Assembly (NCBI GenBank): GCA_016873835.1
Contig: VGVY01000001.1
Coordinates: 1-64,000 of the forward strand
Direction: 5' to 3'
From: Ignavibacteria bacterium
GTDB lineage: Bacteria; Bacteroidota; Ignavibacteria; Ignavibacteriales; Melioribacteraceae
DNA: 64,000 nucleotides
Made by a program: the position numbers and the translations under genes
Shown here: positions 9,145 through 18,955 of the stretch, in pieces
How positions within the stretch are numbered: the first letter of the stretch is position 1
Layout of the letters: every line of letters starts with the position of its first letter
Notes under the pieces: model-generated
The model's database searches: none
The model's input: the letters and a program-made list of their open reading frames with translations, nothing else
Told to the model about the DNA's origin: nothing

Positions 9145-9249
9145 GTGAGCATTTATTCAATAAATTTCATTTCTTCAGAAACAATTCTACTAGGGATTAT
9201 TATTCTTTTAGCTCTACTAGTGGTAAATATTATTGCCATTATTAGCTAA
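9145..9249 (+). CDS. ilv operon leader peptide (Ile/Leu/Val-rich)
   Basis: A short ORF between the promoter and ilvD encodes a peptide whose last 21 residues before the stop contain 8 Ile, 6 Leu and 2 Val (16 of 21), in runs such as ILLGIIILLALLVV. Translation of this stretch would stall when branched-chain aminoacyl-tRNAs are scarce. GTG 9145 is preferred because AAAGGGA (9133-9139) lies 5 nt upstream, giving 34 aa; ATG 9118 (43 aa) and ATG 9079 are in the same frame and cannot be excluded. The peptide has no expected function beyond being translated. The alternative, a real small membrane protein, is less likely given the flanking hairpins. Confidence 0.75.
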   Translation: MSIYSINFISSETILLGIIILLALLVVNIIAIIS

Positions 9250-9349
9250 AATAATAGGTCAATCCCAATATCTTACATAATAACATAAAATAATAAAAGT
9301 CAGATTGAGGGGTTGACAGAACCCTAAATTGATTCTGAAGATTTTTTTT
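9193..9349 (+). promoter_or_regulatory. Transcription attenuator of the ilv-leu-cimA operon
   Basis: Four segments can pair in the classical alternating way. Segment 1 is GGGATT (9193-9198) inside the leader peptide codons. Segment 2 is GTCAATCCC (9258-9266), just after the leader stop codon. Segment 3 is GGGGTTGAC (9309-9317). Segment 4 is AACCCT (9320-9325). Pairing 1:2 is 6 bp. Pairing 2:3 is 9 bp with one G-U (antiterminator). Pairing 3:4 is 6 bp. Pairing 3:4 is extended outward by TCAGA (9300-9304) with TCTGA (9334-9338), forming a terminator stem followed by eight T (9342-9349). Stalling within the leader codons would hide segment 1, favour 2:3 and permit read-through into ilvD. Confidence 0.75.
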
Positions 9350-9359
9350 GGAGGAAATC

Positions 9360-11039
9360 TTGAGATCTGATTTAATCAAAAAAGGGTTTGAAAAAGCTCC
9401 ACACAGAAGTTTATTGAAAGCAACCGGAGTCATCAAAAGTGACGAGGATTTCAACAAACCCTTTATTGGTATTTGTAATTCATATATAGATTTGATTCCC
9501 GGTCACGTTCATCTGCAAGAATTTGGTAAACTAATTAAAGATGCTGTTAGAGAAGCTGGTGGTGTTCCTTTTGAATTCAATACAATTGGTGTTGATGATG
9601 GAATTGCAATGGGTCATCTTGGAATGCGCTATTCACTTGCAAGCAGAGAATTAATCGCAGATTCGGTTGAGACAGTTGTTGAAGCACATCGTCTTGATGG
9701 AATGATATGCATTCCAAATTGTGATAAGATTGTTCCGGGTATGATGATGGGCGCGGCACGTGTTGATATCCCAACAATTTTTATTTCCGGCGGACCAATG
9801 AAAGCGGGCCGATTACCAAGTGGTGAAAAAGTTGATCTAATTTCTGTATTTGAAGGAGTTGGGAAATATTCAAGCGGTATTATTGGTGATACTGAATTAA
9901 AACAACTTGAAAATTTTGGTTGCCCAACTTGTGGTTCGTGTGCTGGAATGTTTACTGCAAACTCAATGAATTGTTTGCTTGAAGCATTAGGATTAGCATT
10001 GCCCGGCAATGGTACAATTTTAGCAGTTGATCCAAAAAGAAAAGAACTTGCAATTTCTGCTGCTAAACAAATTTTGAAGTTAGTACAAGATGAGTTAAAA
10101 CCAAGTAAAATTTTAAACTATAACTCATTCAAAAATGCTTTCACACTCGATCTTGCGATGGGAGGAAGCACAAATACAATTTTGCATACACTTGCTGTTG
10201 CTCATGAAGCTGGTATTGAGCTTGATTTAGAAATGTTAAATGAGCTTGCAGAAATTGTTCCTTACTTGTGTAAAGTTAGCCCGGCAACAAAAGAAGTCCA
10301 TATTGAAGATGTTGATGAAGCCGGCGGGATTTCTGCAATTCTAAAAGAACTGACCAAGAAAAACTTGATAGAAAAAAATTGTATGACGGTTACCGGAAAT
10401 ACATTAGGTGAAAATATTTCTTCAGCAAGAAATTTAAACGAAAATGTTATTAGAACAATTGATAATCCATTCTCACAAAAAGGAGGATTAGCTGTTCTGT
10501 TTGGAAATCTTGCACCCGATGGTGCAATTGTAAAAACCGGAGCTGTTGATGAAAAAATGTTTAAATTTTCTGGACCAGCAAAAATTTATGAATCACAAGA
10601 AGAAGCAGTTGAAAAAATTCTTAAAGGTGATCTTAATGCTGGTGATGTTGTTGTGATTCGTTATGAAGGACCAAAGGGTGGACCGGGGATGCCTGAAATG
10701 TTAACTCCAACTAGTGCAATAATGGGAATGGGATTAGGAGATAAAGTTGCATTAATAACAGATGGAAGATTTTCAGGAGGTACAAGGGGTGCGTGTATTG
10801 GTCACGTATCGCCAGAAGCAGCAGAACGTGGTCCTATTGCAGCTCTAAAAAATGGTGATGTTATTGAAATAGATATACTTGAACGAAAACTAAATATAAA
10901 ACTTTCGGATGAAGAGATTTCTAGCAGAATAAAATCACTGCAAAAGTTCGAACCAAAAATAAAGCGTGGTTATTTAGCTCGTTATTCACAGCTTGTAACC
11001 TCAGCTAATAGAGGAGCAGTTTTAACTAACAGATTTTAA
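9360..11039 (+). CDS. ilvD: Dihydroxy-acid dehydratase
   Basis: This enzyme dehydrates 2,3-dihydroxy-isovalerate and 2,3-dihydroxy-3-methylvalerate to the keto acids that precede valine/leucine and isoleucine. The 559-aa protein has the conserved iron-sulfur cysteines in [23 protein letters not shown] and [17 protein letters not shown], plus the C-terminal [12 protein letters not shown] and [10 protein letters not shown] motifs. The start is TTG 9360, 5 nt after GGAGG (9350-9354). The longer frame from 9348 would place the start upstream of this ribosome site and inside the attenuator U-tract. It is the first structural gene of the operon and ends 8 nt before ilvB. Confidence 0.95.
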   Translation: MRSDLIKKGFEKAPHRSLLKATGVIKSDEDFNKPFIGICNSYIDLIPGHVHLQEFGKLIKDAVREAGGVPFEFNTIGVDDGIAMGHLGMRYSLASRELIADSVETVVEAHRLDGMICIPNCDKIVPGMMMGAARVDIPTIFISGGPMKAGRLPSGEKVDLISVFEGVGKYSSGIIGDTELKQLENFGCPTCGSCAGMFTANSMNCLLEALGLALPGNGTILAVDPKRKELAISAAKQILKLVQDELKPSKILNYNSFKNAFTLDLAMGGSTNTILHTLAVAHEAGIELDLEMLNELAEIVPYLCKVSPATKEVHIEDVDEAGGISAILKELTKKNLIEKNCMTVTGNTLGENISSARNLNENVIRTIDNPFSQKGGLAVLFGNLAPDGAIVKTGAVDEKMFKFSGPAKIYESQEEAVEKILKGDLNAGDVVVIRYEGPKGGPGMPEMLTPTSAIMGMGLGDKVALITDGRFSGGTRGACIGHVSPEAAERGPIAALKNGDVIEIDILERKLNIKLSDEEISSRIKSLQKFEPKIKRGYLARYSQLVTSANRGAVLTNRF

Positions 11040-11047
11040 GGAGGAAT

Positions 11048-12763
11048 ATGGAAAAGGATAGTCAAGTGTTGAGTGGTGCAGACATATTTTTTGAATGCTT
11101 AAAAAGAGAAAAAGTTGAATACATTTTCGGTTATCCTGGGGGAGCCGTTTTAAAATTATATGAACATCTTTATGATGTCGATTTTTTAAAACACATTCTT
11201 GTTCGCCACGAACAAGGAGCCGTTCACATGGCTGAAGGTTATGCCAAAGCTTCTGGAAAAGTTGGGGTAGTTCTAGTTACATCTGGTCCTGGGGCTACTA
11301 ACACTGTAACGGGAATTGCGGATGCATATATGGACTCTGTACCAATAGTCGTGTTTACGGGACAAGTACCTTCTCACCTAATTGGTAATGATGCTTTCCA
11401 AGAAGCTGATATCGTTGGAATTACAAGACCAATTACAAAACACAATTTTCTTGTTCGAAATATTAATGAACTTGCTTTGACAATAAGAAAAGCATTTTTT
11501 ATTGCAGCAACTGGAAGACCTGGTCCAGTCGTAGTTGATCTACCAAAGGATGTAATTAATTCGAAAACAAAGTTTGAATATCCAGTTGATGTAGATCTTC
11601 GTGGATATAAACCAATATATAAAGGTCACACAAATCAAATTAAAAAAGCAGCAGAAATAATTTCAAAATCTAAAAGACCTTTACTTTATGTCGGCGGCGG
11701 AGTTATTATGTCTGGCGGCACAAATGAACTTGCATTATTAGCAAGAGAAAATAAATTTCCAGTCACCATGACGCTTCAAGGATTAGGTGCTTTTCCCGGA
11801 ACGGATGATTTATCGTTAGGAATGTTAGGAATGCATGGAACATATTGGGCAAATCAAGCTGTTAACAACTGTGATCTTTTGATTTCTTTAGGTGCAAGAT
11901 TTGATGATAGAGTAACCGGAAGGCTTGATACTTTTGCAACAAAGGCATTTAAAATTCATGTAGACATTGATCCAACTTGTATTGATAAAAATGTAATAGT
12001 TGATTTGCCAATTGTTGGAGATGTAAAACACATAATGGCAGAAATTGCAGCCGAATTAAATTCACCGCCCGACACTAATGAATGGCTGGCACAAATAAAA
12101 GAATGGAAAAAAGAATGTCCAATGCACTACGATAATGATGGAAGATTAAGAACTGAATTTGTAATCGAAAAAATTTCTGAGAAGACAAAAGGTAATGCGG
12201 TAGTGGTAACTGATGTTGGACAACATCAAATGTGGACTGCTCAATATTTTAAATACAATTATCCGCGTTCAAATATTACAAGCGGTGGTTTAGGAACAAT
12301 GGGATTTTCAGTCCCAGCGGCAATTGGTGCGTCTTTCGCCGTACAAGATAGACCAATCATTTCCATAAGCGGCGATGGCGGTTTCCAAATGAATATGCAA
12401 GAACTAATTACTGCCAGTTATAATAAAGTTCCGGTTAAGTTTTTCATTATCAATAATAGTTTTTTAGGAATGGTAAGACAGTGGCAAGAACTTTTTCATG
12501 CCGAGAAATACAGTTTTACAGACCTAAGAGCAAGTAATCCGGATTTTATGAAAGTTGGTGAAGCTTTTAATATTGAATCGTATTCAACTGAAAATCCAAA
12601 CGAAGTTGATTCCTTATTAGACAAAGCTTTTTCCATTAATGACCGTCCAGTCTTAATTGAGTTTAAGGTAGTAAAAGAAGATATGGTATTTCCTATGGTC
12701 CCATCCGGAGGTTCAATTTCTGATATGATAGTTAAAAGATTAAATCCAAAGAGGATGACATAA
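11048..12763 (+). CDS. ilvB: Acetolactate synthase large (catalytic) subunit
   Basis: This TPP- and FAD-dependent enzyme condenses two pyruvates to acetolactate, or pyruvate with 2-ketobutyrate to acetohydroxybutyrate. The 571-aa protein shows the catalytic glutamate in RHEQGAVHMAEGYA (E55) and the TPP-binding GDGGF...INN motif in the C-terminal third. ATG 11048 is preceded by AAGGAGGA. Its stop overlaps the start of ilvN by one base (TAATG), indicating translational coupling with the regulatory subunit. Confidence 0.95.
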   Translation: MEKDSQVLSGADIFFECLKREKVEYIFGYPGGAVLKLYEHLYDVDFLKHILVRHEQGAVHMAEGYAKASGKVGVVLVTSGPGATNTVTGIADAYMDSVPIVVFTGQVPSHLIGNDAFQEADIVGITRPITKHNFLVRNINELALTIRKAFFIAATGRPGPVVVDLPKDVINSKTKFEYPVDVDLRGYKPIYKGHTNQIKKAAEIISKSKRPLLYVGGGVIMSGGTNELALLARENKFPVTMTLQGLGAFPGTDDLSLGMLGMHGTYWANQAVNNCDLLISLGARFDDRVTGRLDTFATKAFKIHVDIDPTCIDKNVIVDLPIVGDVKHIMAEIAAELNSPPDTNEWLAQIKEWKKECPMHYDNDGRLRTEFVIEKISEKTKGNAVVVTDVGQHQMWTAQYFKYNYPRSNITSGGLGTMGFSVPAAIGASFAVQDRPIISISGDGGFQMNMQELITASYNKVPVKFFIINNSFLGMVRQWQELFHAEKYSFTDLRASNPDFMKVGEAFNIESYSTENPNEVDSLLDKAFSINDRPVLIEFKVVKEDMVFPMVPSGGSISDMIVKRLNPKRMT

Positions 12764-13272
12764 TGAAACATACAATTTCAATTTTAGTCGAAAATCATTT
12801 TGGTGCCTTCGATAGAGTTGCTACTATGTTCAGTGGTAAAGGATTTAACATTAGAAGTATTTCGATTGGTGAAACAGAAATTGAAGAGATTTCCAGAATG
12901 ACAATTGTAACTGAAGGTGATGATCAAATAATTGATCAAGTAGTAAAACAATTAAACCGGCTTATCGATACAATTAAAGTTGTTGATCTATCAGATGTAC
13001 CTCGCATTGAACGTGAGCTAGCCTTGATCAAGGTAACTATGAACAAAGGCTCGATGGAAGAAATAAAAAACATTAACGACATTTTTCGCGGAAACATCGT
13101 AGATATTACAAACAAAACCATGACATTAGAAATTACTGGTCCGCCGGATAAAGTTGATGCTGCAATAAATGTTCTTTCACCCTTCGGAATAAAGGAGCTT
13201 GCAAGAAGTGGTGTTGTAGCGATTAAAAGAGGTGAGCAATCAAAAATTGTAAAAAAACAAAATCTATCATAA
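12763..13272 (+). CDS. ilvN: Acetolactate synthase small (regulatory) subunit
   Basis: The 169-aa protein begins with an ACT domain (TISILVENHFGAFDRVATMF...GFNIRSISIG), which in the family binds valine and mediates feedback inhibition of the large subunit. The C-terminal half matches the conserved small-subunit activation domain. The length is usual for the longer IlvN/IlvH type (about 160-175 aa). The ATG start overlaps the ilvB stop by one base, and ilvC follows after 18 nt. Confidence 0.95.
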   Translation: MKHTISILVENHFGAFDRVATMFSGKGFNIRSISIGETEIEEISRMTIVTEGDDQIIDQVVKQLNRLIDTIKVVDLSDVPRIERELALIKVTMNKGSMEEIKNINDIFRGNIVDITNKTMTLEITGPPDKVDAAINVLSPFGIKELARSGVVAIKRGEQSKIVKKQNLS

Positions 13273-13290
13273 ACATACTGAGGCACTAAA

Positions 13291-14280
13291 ATGAAAGTTT
13301 ATTACGATGATGATTCAAATCTAGAATTACTCAAAGGAAAAAATGTTGTTGTGCTTGGATTTGGCAGCCAAGGACACGCGCACGCTCTCAATTTAAAAGA
13401 GAGTGGCGTTAATGTTTGCGTTGGACTTCGAAAGGAATCTGCTAATTGGAAAAATGCAGAGTCTGCTGGACTTGAAGTCAAAACAGTTTCTGAAGCAGTC
13501 AAATGGGGAAATGTTATAATGATTCTGCTTCCCGATCAAAATCAAAAATCAGTTTATGAAAATGAGATAAACCCAAATTTAAAAGAAGGCGATACGCTTG
13601 CATTTGGTCATGGTTTTAATATTCATTACAAACAAATTGTTCCCCCTTCAAATGTTAACGTAATGATGATTGCGCCTAAAAGTCCGGGACATTTAGTACG
13701 CAGAACATTTCAACAAGGTAGCGGAACCCCATGTCTTATTGCAGTCTATCAAAATCCAAGCGGCAATACAAAAGAATTAGCTTTGGCTTGGGCAAAAGGA
13801 ATAGGTGGAACAAGAGCTGGCGTTATTGAAACTAATTTTAAAGATGAAACTGAAACCGATTTGTTTGGCGAACAAGCAGTTCTTTGCGGGGGTTCAGCTC
13901 AATTAATTAAAGCTGGATTTGAAACTTTAGTTGATGCCGGTTATCCGCCAGAACTTGCTTATTTTGAATGCATGCATGAAATGAAATTAATTGTGGATCT
14001 CTATTATGAAGGTGGATTATCCAGAATGAATTATTCTGTAAGTGATACTGCGGAATATGGAGGCATGACTCGCGGTTCAAGAATTATTACAGAGGAAACT
14101 AAAAAAGAAATGAAAAAAATTCTTAAAGAAGTTCAAGATGGAAGTTTTGCAATGGAATGGTTAAACGAATATAACAGCGGACAAAAACAAATGAATAAAC
14201 TGAGAAAAGAAAATAAGGAGCATCCTATTGAAACTATTGGTTCTAAACTGCGCGAAATGATGAGTTGGTTAAAAAAATAA
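13291..14280 (+). CDS. ilvC: Ketol-acid reductoisomerase (class I, NADPH type)
   Basis: This enzyme isomerises and reduces acetolactate or acetohydroxybutyrate to the dihydroxy acids used by IlvD. The 329-aa class I protein has the Rossmann motif GFGSQG (23-28). The cofactor loop GLRKESANW has Arg47 and Ser50, consistent with NADPH preference. The C-terminal metal-binding region has [14 protein letters not shown] and [15 protein letters not shown] 13291 is preceded by CTGAGG. It lies between ilvN and leuB. Confidence 0.95.
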   Translation: MKVYYDDDSNLELLKGKNVVVLGFGSQGHAHALNLKESGVNVCVGLRKESANWKNAESAGLEVKTVSEAVKWGNVIMILLPDQNQKSVYENEINPNLKEGDTLAFGHGFNIHYKQIVPPSNVNVMMIAPKSPGHLVRRTFQQGSGTPCLIAVYQNPSGNTKELALAWAKGIGGTRAGVIETNFKDETETDLFGEQAVLCGGSAQLIKAGFETLVDAGYPPELAYFECMHEMKLIVDLYYEGGLSRMNYSVSDTAEYGGMTRGSRIITEETKKEMKKILKEVQDGSFAMEWLNEYNSGQKQMNKLRKENKEHPIETIGSKLREMMSWLKK

Positions 14281-14320
14281 TTTTGAAAGTATTAAAAGCT
14301 GTCTCATAAATGGAGTAACA

Positions 14321-15415
14321 ATGTATAAAATTGTTTTGTTGCCTGGTGATGGAATAGGAAATGAAGTAACAGCATCTGCTGTGGAAATAATAAAAACAGT
14401 TTCTAAATATTTTAATGTAGAGATACAACTTGAAGAACATTTAATTGGAGGTTCTTCTTATGATAAATATGGCACTCCAATAACTGATGAAACTTTATCT
14501 GCTTGTTATAATTCCGATGCTGTTTTTCTTGGGGCAGTTGGAGGTTTTAAATGGGATAATCTTCCTCATCAATTAAAACCAGAAGCAGCATTATTGAAAC
14601 TTAGAAAAGCGTTAGGATTATTTGCAAATATCCGTCCAGCTAAAATTTATAGGCCTCTTCTCGATTCTTCAACACTAAAAAAAGAAGTTTTAGAAAACGT
14701 TGATTTTATAGTACTGAGAGAACTGACAAGCGGAATTTATTTTGGTGAACCAAGAATGTTTGATGATATGCATGGTCTTAACACAATGATATATCATAAA
14801 GAAGAAGTTGAACGGATTGCAAAAATAGCATTCAAAATTGCAAGAGAAAGAAATAAAAAAGTTACTTCTGTTGATAAAGCTAACGTACTTGAAGTTTCTC
14901 AGTTTTGGCGGAATGTTGTTCATCAAGTACATAAAGAATTTGAAGATGTTCAATTAAGTGATATGTACGTTGATAATGCAGCAATGCAAATTGTCCGTAA
15001 TCCAAAACAGTTTGATGTAATTCTAACTTCAAATTTATTTGGAGATATTTTAAGTGACATTGCTGGAATGATAACCGGAAGTTTGGGAATGCTTCCTTCG
15101 GCAAGTTTAGGGACAAAATATTCATTGTACGAACCAGTTCACGGCAGTGCACCTGACATAGCCGGACAAAATAAAGCCAATCCATTGGCAGCAATTGCTT
15201 CTGTTGCAATGATGTTCGATTATTCATTCGGATTAAAGAGTGCAGCTAATTTAATTAACGAAGCAATTTCAAAAAGTCTTGAAGAAAATTTTCGTACAAC
15301 TGACATTTATTCAAAAGGTTGTCAACTCGTTTCAACAAATGAAATGACGAAATCAGTAATTGAAAAATTCGAAGAACTATTTCATTCTCAAGCAATTGGG
15401 GTCTTTACACTTTAA
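14321..15415 (+). CDS. leuB: 3-Isopropylmalate dehydrogenase
   Basis: The 364-aa beta-decarboxylating dehydrogenase oxidises 3-isopropylmalate to 2-ketoisocaproate in leucine synthesis. With CimA present, it should also convert erythro-3-methylmalate to 2-ketobutyrate. Visible motifs are GDGIGNEV near the N-terminus, LRELTSGIYFGEPR, NLFGDILSD for metal binding, and EPVHGSAPDIAGQNKANP for NAD binding. ATG 14321 is preceded by TGGAG. It sits 40 nt after ilvC and 24 nt before leuA. Confidence 0.95.
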   Translation: MYKIVLLPGDGIGNEVTASAVEIIKTVSKYFNVEIQLEEHLIGGSSYDKYGTPITDETLSACYNSDAVFLGAVGGFKWDNLPHQLKPEAALLKLRKALGLFANIRPAKIYRPLLDSSTLKKEVLENVDFIVLRELTSGIYFGEPRMFDDMHGLNTMIYHKEEVERIAKIAFKIARERNKKVTSVDKANVLEVSQFWRNVVHQVHKEFEDVQLSDMYVDNAAMQIVRNPKQFDVILTSNLFGDILSDIAGMITGSLGMLPSASLGTKYSLYEPVHGSAPDIAGQNKANPLAAIASVAMMFDYSFGLKSAANLINEAISKSLEENFRTTDIYSKGCQLVSTNEMTKSVIEKFEELFHSQAIGVFTL

Positions 15416-15439
15416 TTATTTAATTTTTTTGAGGTAACA

Positions 15440-17023
15440 ATGAGAGAAAAAATAATAATTTTTGATACAACTTTAAGAGATGGTGAACAGTCTCCGGGTG
15501 CATCATTATCTGTACATGATAAAGTTGAAATTGCTCGTCAACTATCAAGATTAAATGTTGATGTAATTGAAGCTGGTTTTCCAGTTTCATCACCAACACA
15601 ATTTGAAGCTGTCAAAAGAATTTCAGATGAATCTGATAAAATAATTGCCGGTCTTTGTCGTGCAAAAGAAATAGATATTAAAACAGCTTATGATGCTCTT
15701 CGAAATGCAAAGCATCCAAGAATACATACATTTTCAAGTACTTCAGATATTCATGTTTTAGGAAAATTTAGTGATAGTAAATATGGTATTTCTCTAAAAG
15801 AAAAAAAGTCAACAGTTTTAAAAATGTCAGTTGATGCAGTTGCATTTGCAAAAACATTTACAAGCGACATTGAATTTTCTGCTGAAGATGCCGGTAGAAC
15901 AGATATTGGATATCTCTGTGAGATTATTGAAGCAGTAATCGAAGCCGGAGCTACTACTATCAACATCCCAGATACAACTGGATATACATTTCCACATGAG
16001 CTTGGAAATAAATTTTATGAAATAAAAAATAGAGTTAAAAATATTAATAAAATTATCTTAAGTGCTCACTGCCATAATGATTTGGGTTTAGCGGTTGCTA
16101 ATTCAATTTCAGCAATTAATAATGGAGCGCGGCAAATTGAATGCACAATCAATGGAATTGGAGAAAGAGCCGGCAATGCTTCCTTAGAAGAATTAGTGAT
16201 GGCATTAAAGGTCAGAAAGGAAATAAATAATTATTACACAGATATAAATACTACTGAAATTTATAATACAAGCAGAATGGTTTCTAGTTACACTGGTATA
16301 ATAGTTCAGCCGAACAAAGCAATAGTTGGTGATAATGCATTTGCACACGAGAGTGGTATTCATCAAGATGGTGTTCTAAAAGATAAATCAACTTATGAAA
16401 TAATGACTCCAGAATCGATTGGAGTTCCAAAAAGTAAAATCATTTTAGGAAGACATTCTGGAAGACACGGATTAAAATCAAGATTGAAAGAGCTTGGATA
16501 TCATCCATCTGAAGAAGAGATGCAAAATGTTTATGAATCATTTCTTGATCTTGCCGATAAAAAGAAAGAAGTTTTTGATGATGATCTCAGAATGCTGATG
16601 GGTGACGAAGAAATAACTCACTCTGCTTATTATAAAATTGATTACCTCAATGTTATTTCTGGAAATGCTGCAATTCCAACTGCTACTGTAAGAATAAAAT
16701 CTCCTGAAAATGTTTTCGAAGAATCATCTACTGGCGATGGTCCAGTTGACGCCCTATTCAATGCTATTGACAGAGCTTTAAATATTAAGCCGACTGTTGA
16801 ATCTTATTCAGTTAGATCAGTAACTTCTGGCAGACAAGCACTTGGTGAAGTAAATCTTCGTCTAAAATTTGGAAATAAATATTTAGGAGGAAGAGGTTTA
16901 TCAACAGATATTATTGAAGCGAGCTGCAAAGCTTACTTGCAAGCAATTAATCATGATGTTTTTTTAAAAATGGAGAATCAATTTGATTATGAGTACGAGA
17001 ATCAGATAAGGTTTAGAGGGTAA
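15440..17023 (+). CDS. leuA: 2-Isopropylmalate synthase
   Basis: This enzyme condenses acetyl-CoA with 2-ketoisovalerate, the first committed step of leucine synthesis. The 527-aa protein has the HMGL-like TIM barrel with DTTLRDGEQSPGAS at residues 9-22 and the metal-binding HCHNDLGLAVANS segment. It then has the ESGIHQDG and GRHSGRHGL linker motifs and a C-terminal LeuA dimer domain expected to bind leucine as feedback inhibitor. ATG 15440 follows TTGAGGTAAC. The paralogous cimA at 18956 shares the barrel but differs in the substrate loop (DGTQGEA), which supports assigning this copy to leucine. Confidence 0.93.
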   Translation: MREKIIIFDTTLRDGEQSPGASLSVHDKVEIARQLSRLNVDVIEAGFPVSSPTQFEAVKRISDESDKIIAGLCRAKEIDIKTAYDALRNAKHPRIHTFSSTSDIHVLGKFSDSKYGISLKEKKSTVLKMSVDAVAFAKTFTSDIEFSAEDAGRTDIGYLCEIIEAVIEAGATTINIPDTTGYTFPHELGNKFYEIKNRVKNINKIILSAHCHNDLGLAVANSISAINNGARQIECTINGIGERAGNASLEELVMALKVRKEINNYYTDINTTEIYNTSRMVSSYTGIIVQPNKAIVGDNAFAHESGIHQDGVLKDKSTYEIMTPESIGVPKSKIILGRHSGRHGLKSRLKELGYHPSEEEMQNVYESFLDLADKKKEVFDDDLRMLMGDEEITHSAYYKIDYLNVISGNAAIPTATVRIKSPENVFEESSTGDGPVDALFNAIDRALNIKPTVESYSVRSVTSGRQALGEVNLRLKFGNKYLGGRGLSTDIIEASCKAYLQAINHDVFLKMENQFDYEYENQIRFRG

Positions 17024-17024
17024 A

Positions 17025-18320
17025 ATGGGAATGACTATTACAGAAAAAATTTTTGCAAAAGCTTCAGGTAAAAAAATTTTGCAGCCTGGGGAAAATGTTT
17101 GGCTTAATGTTGATGTATTAATGACGCACGATGTTTGCGGTCCTCCAACAATTAACATTTGGAAAAATGAATTTGGGGTAAATGCAAAAATTTGGGATAA
17201 AAATAAATTAGTAATTTTCCCAGATCATTACATCTTTACTAATAATCCTCACGCAAATAGAAATGTAGATTTGCTTCGACAATTTTCGGCAGAACAAAAC
17301 CTACCCAACTATTTTGATGTTGGAACAGAAAAGTATAAAGGTGTTTGCCATATCGCATTAGCTGAAGAAGGATTTAACATTCCTGGTACAGTTTTATTCG
17401 GAACTGATTCACATACATGTACAAGCGGTGCTTTCGGAATGTTTGCTACTGGAGTTGGTAACACAGATGCAGCATTCATTTTAGGTACTGGTAAAATTTG
17501 GGAAAAAGTTCCAGAATCTATGAAGTTTTCTTTTCATGGTGAAATGCCCGAGTACTTAACAGCTAAAGATTTAATTCTGCATATACTTGGTGATATCACT
17601 ACAGATGGTGCAACATACCGTGCAATGGAATTTGATGGTGAAGCAATTGAAAAAATGAATATGAATGAAAGAATGAGTCTTACAAATATGGCAATTGAAG
17701 CTGGTGGAATGAATGGCATAATTTCAGTTGATGATGTGACAAAAAATTACCTCGCTGAGATTGGCATTAAAGAATATGATGAATTTTACAGTGATGCTGA
17801 TTCAAAATACTTTTCTATATATGAATATTATGTATCATCAATTGAACCAACAGTAGCAAAACCTCATAGCCCTGATAATCGAGACACAGTTCGAAACGTA
17901 GAAGGAACCAAACTTACAAAATGTTATATCGGTTCTTGCACCGGCGGAAAAATAACTGACTTTCAGAATACAGCAAAAATATTAGTTGGTCAGAAAGTTA
18001 AAGTTCCAACCTTTATTGTTCCAGCTAGCACTCAAGTGGCTGCAAAACTTTCTGAAGAAACCATAAATGGAATTTCATTAAAAGAAATTTTTTTGAATGC
18101 CGGCTGCATAATTGCAGAATCTTCATGTGCTGCTTGTCTTGGTGGTCCTTCAGATACAATTGGAAGAAGTACAGATGGAGATGTAGTAATTTCTACAACG
18201 AACAGAAATTTTCCGGGCAGAATGGGAAGTAAAACATCGGAAATTTATTTGTCTTCTCCTTTAACGGTTGCTGCAAGTGCTATAAGTGGAGTAATAACTG
18301 ATCCGAGGAAATTTTTATAA
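17025..18320 (+). CDS. leuC: 3-Isopropylmalate dehydratase large subunit
   Basis: This aconitase-family subunit carries the 4Fe-4S cluster that isomerises 2- to 3-isopropylmalate. Together with CimA in the same operon, it would also isomerise citramalate. The 431-aa length fits the shorter LeuC type. Cluster ligands are visible at C305 (YIGSCTGG), C368 and C371 (SSCAACLGGPSD), and GTDSHTC lies at 126-132. ATG 17025, one base after the leuA stop, has AGAGGG 4 nt upstream; ATG 17031 is a possible alternative. A 64-nt spacer separates it from leuD. Confidence 0.94.
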   Translation: MGMTITEKIFAKASGKKILQPGENVWLNVDVLMTHDVCGPPTINIWKNEFGVNAKIWDKNKLVIFPDHYIFTNNPHANRNVDLLRQFSAEQNLPNYFDVGTEKYKGVCHIALAEEGFNIPGTVLFGTDSHTCTSGAFGMFATGVGNTDAAFILGTGKIWEKVPESMKFSFHGEMPEYLTAKDLILHILGDITTDGATYRAMEFDGEAIEKMNMNERMSLTNMAIEAGGMNGIISVDDVTKNYLAEIGIKEYDEFYSDADSKYFSIYEYYVSSIEPTVAKPHSPDNRDTVRNVEGTKLTKCYIGSCTGGKITDFQNTAKILVGQKVKVPTFIVPASTQVAAKLSEETINGISLKEIFLNAGCIIAESSCAACLGGPSDTIGRSTDGDVVISTTNRNFPGRMGSKTSEIYLSSPLTVAASAISGVITDPRKFL

Positions 18321-18384
18321 TTAAAAAGGTAAAAATTAAGCTCAAACTAACTTAAAAATGATATTTTAAAAAGAGCAGAGAAGA

Positions 18385-18942
18385 ATGGCAAATATAATTG
18401 TTGGGAAAGCATTTGTTCTTGGAGATAATATTGATACTGATCAAATTATTCCCGCTGAACATCTGGTATACAGCACGAGTAATCCAAGTGAATTAAAAAT
18501 GTATGGGAAGTTTTCTCTTTCTGGAGTACCAATAGAAAAATCTGGATTACCCAATGGGAGCTGTAAATTTATTGAAGGTGAAGAACTAACTTCAGGATAT
18601 TCAATAGTTATTGGAGGGAAAAATTTTGGATGCGGTTCTTCCAGAGAACATGCTCCACTTTCACTTCATGTTGCCGGAGTTAAAATAATTGTAGCAGAAT
18701 CTTATGCAAGAATTTTTTATAGAAATTCTGTTGACGGCGGTTTTATAATTCCTATTGAATCTATTGAAAAATTAAATGATAAAATTTCAACTGGTGATGA
18801 AATTGAGATTGATTTGGGAAAAAACAATTTGACTGTAATGACAACCGGAAAAACTTACAATTTAAAACCACTTGGCAGTGTAATCGAAATTGTTAGAAGC
18901 GGCGGACTTTTTAACTATGCAAGAAAAAAGAAAATGATTTGA
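18385..18942 (+). CDS. leuD: 3-Isopropylmalate dehydratase small subunit
   Basis: This 185-aa swivelling domain partners LeuC. It has the family motifs GDNIDTDQIIPAEHL at about 13-27, GKNFGCGSSREHAP around 73-86, and the IVAESYARIFYRNS segment. The length is normal for the small-subunit type paired with short LeuC. The ATG is preceded by GCAGAGAAGA. The 64-nt gap to leuC contains a GGTAAAAATT stretch resembling the ribosome-site motif seen elsewhere, but no ORF follows it. Confidence 0.94.
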   Translation: MANIIVGKAFVLGDNIDTDQIIPAEHLVYSTSNPSELKMYGKFSLSGVPIEKSGLPNGSCKFIEGEELTSGYSIVIGGKNFGCGSSREHAPLSLHVAGVKIIVAESYARIFYRNSVDGGFIIPIESIEKLNDKISTGDEIEIDLGKNNLTVMTTGKTYNLKPLGSVIEIVRSGGLFNYARKKKMI

Positions 18943-18955
18943 GAAGGACATTATA

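Noticed and set aside
9250-9350. T-box riboswitch in the ilv leader
   Set aside because: I found no T-box consensus (AGGGTGG-ACCGCG) and no specifier stem; the leader peptide and three-state pairing explain the region better.
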